In this document: one piece after another, positions 63,120-64,000 of the stretch
How positions within the stretch are numbered: the stretch's first letter is position 1
How the letters are laid out: each line of letters starts with the position of its first letter
NCBI GenBank assembly: GCA_009823395.1
Contig: CM020519.1
Span: 1,663,501-1,727,500 of the forward strand
Source: Thamnaconus septentrionalis
Taxonomy: Eukaryota > Chordata > Actinopteri > Tetraodontiformes > Monacanthidae
Direction of reading: 5' to 3'
DNA length: 64,000 nt
Made by a program: the position numbers and the translations under genes
Notes under the pieces: generated by a model
The model's input: only the letters and a program-made list of their open reading frames with translations
Told to the model about the DNA's origin: nothing
Databases searched by the model: none

Positions 63120-63963
63120 AAAGCCTTTGTTTTTTGTTTTCTATGTTTGTCATTCATAGGAAATCAAACATTCATTCATTCATCACTGCGTCACTTCATG
63201 CATGCAGAAGGTTCTCCTCACTGTAGAGGAGATGTTCCTGGAAGCCGAAGGCTGCGATCATGCTGCTGACTGGCGTCGGTCTGCGGAGGAAGAGGAGGAG
63301 GAGTTTGAACGCAGCCATGAAATCACACAAGCCGAGACTGCAGCGCTGGCGCCCGACCTTGTGATGGCGCTGAAGAGCCCGCGTATCCTGGCCTTGTGTC
63401 GGGCGACGAAAGCCTGGGTGAAGATGACGCCCCTGTTGTACGGATCCATCTCTCCTTGCAGGAGGCTGCCGAGCCGCTTGGACAGCTCCTGAGGTAGGAG
63501 ACGCACACACACGGACGTCACACACTCATCGTCATCGTCATCGTCATCATCATCGTCATCGTCATCATCAGACTGTGATTTCCTGCTGCTGACCTCCGAC
63601 AGGAAGTCCCCCGGGAGGTCGTAGCTCTTGCACAGCTCGGCCAGGGTGATCAGCCCGGCCTCCTGCAGCTTGTCGTTCACCTCCTCAGCCAGGCGGTCCA
63701 GGTAGGTGCTGCGCAGACACGCCACAATATGCATCGCACAACATCTCCGCGGCAGGGTTTGTCTCACAGAAATAATCACGCGACGGCAAAGTTGTCGGTC
63801 CGATGCGACTTTGAAGCGTTTGAGAGCCCAAAGGTTGACGGGTGGTGGGTTGAAAGACCACTCACTTGTCTATGAGTTGTCCCAGCACCATCTGAACCCC
63901 TTTGTCAGTCTTTGCGATGTCGCTGGCCCGACTCTCCACGTGGACCCAGTCCACGTTGATGAT
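59004..63963 (-). CDS. UFL1: UFL1, E3 UFM1-protein ligase 1 (5' partial)
   Basis: Sixteen exons on the minus strand join in phase into 711 residues: 63963-63866, 63708-63594, 63488-63358, 63280-63222, 63042-62896, 62719-62544, 62401-62222, 62133-62007, 61567-61445, 61247-61127, 60993-60827, 60738-60608, 60525-60445, 59750-59665, 59508-59328 and 59216-59004 (TGA). UFL1 is the ligase that, with DDRGK1 and CDK5RAP3 at the ER, attaches UFM1 to ribosomes and other targets. Landmarks are [80 protein letters not shown], a Lys/Gly-rich linker ([13 protein letters not shown]), [20 protein letters not shown] and [14 protein letters not shown]. Human UFL1 has 794 residues, so about 83 N-terminal residues lie past the window edge. 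The intron at 62895-62720 starts with GC; the other junctions examined are GT-AG. The frame is intact. Confidence 0.96.
59785..60388. mobile_element. Inverted-repeat DNA transposon in a UFL1 intron
   Basis: The left end GGCTGTGTCTCAATTCAGGG (then TCTGCATCCTTGGAAGG) is mirrored at the right by CCTTGGAAGGATGCAGAGCC followed by TGAATTGAGACACAGCC. The arms are about 36 bases with few mismatches. Short GGAAGGAAGCGTCCTCC-type tandem units follow the left arm. No transposase frame. This is typical of teleost hAT-like MITEs and makes up most of the intron between exons 60525-60445 and 59750-59665. Confidence 0.8.
63517..63571 (+). repeat. ATC/GTC trinucleotide repeat in a UFL1 intron
   Basis: Alternating CATCGT units fill most of the short intron between UFL1 exons at 63594 and 63488. 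On the minus strand this reads as a poly-Asp frame continuous with the upstream exon, but the donor at 63593 and the family alignment exclude it. Confidence 0.8.
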
Positions 63964-64000
63964 CTGCGAGGAAGAAGAAGAAGAGGAATTAGAAGAGATA

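Noticed and set aside
63258..63779. 173-codon continuous minus-strand frame reading through a poly-Asp run
   Set aside because: It joins UFL1 exons through an intron; the donor at 63593 and acceptor at 63489 give the family sequence without the Asp run.

Overview
This is nuclear DNA of a ray-finned fish, most likely a teleost (possibly a percomorph). The genes have small exons with GT-AG introns. The DNA is dense in (CA)n, (CAG)n and polypyrimidine repeats, and it carries fish-type tRNA-derived SINEs and short inverted-repeat DNA transposons. I see no bacterial, phage or CRISPR features and no endogenous virus.

Six protein-coding genes can be assembled by joining exons in phase. From left to right: (1) NT5DC1 (+, 740-30128), a HAD-family 5'-nucleotidase-domain protein whose first coding exon lies before the window. 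(2) COL10A1 (-, 2370-6363, with an untranslated first exon and a TATA promoter near 6.8 kb), nested on the opposite strand inside a large NT5DC1 intron. (3) DSE (+, 35008-43740), dermatan-sulfate epimerase. (4) NDUFAF4 (+, 45677-46602), a mitochondrial complex I assembly factor. (5) GPR63 (+, 50698-52021), an orphan class A GPCR. (6) UFL1 (-, 59004-63963), the UFM1 E3 ligase, cut at its 5' end by the window edge. Identities rest on residue-level similarity to the vertebrate families as I remember them, on phase-compatible exon joins, and on gene order.

The gene order joins two vertebrate neighbourhoods. NT5DC1/COL10A1/DSE is a human 6q22 group, and NDUFAF4/GPR63/UFL1 is a human 6q16 group. 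Here they meet between about 44.6 and 45.4 kb. TSPYL1/TSPYL4 (next to DSE in mammals) and FHL5 (between GPR63 and UFL1 in mammals) are not visible.

The genes do not form a pathway. COL10A1 (growth-plate collagen) and DSE (dermatan sulfate synthesis) are both matrix genes. NDUFAF4 serves mitochondria, UFL1 serves ER and ribosome ufmylation, and GPR63 is a receptor.

Most of the rest is intron and intergenic DNA filled with simple repeats: a 9-bp minisatellite at 24.5-25.0 kb, an AGTC/AGCC array at 37.1-37.5 kb, and a CTG/CTC tract at 40.8-41.7 kb. There are at least three short DNA-transposon families. Notable points are tandem repeats running up to the NDUFAF4 start codon, a GC-AG intron in UFL1, a transposon nested in a SINE, an unassigned ETS-type promoter near 57.8 kb, and several single-base frame breaks confined to the most GC-rich exons of DSE and GPR63. 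Those breaks look like sequence errors rather than decay. No wholly new system was recognised.
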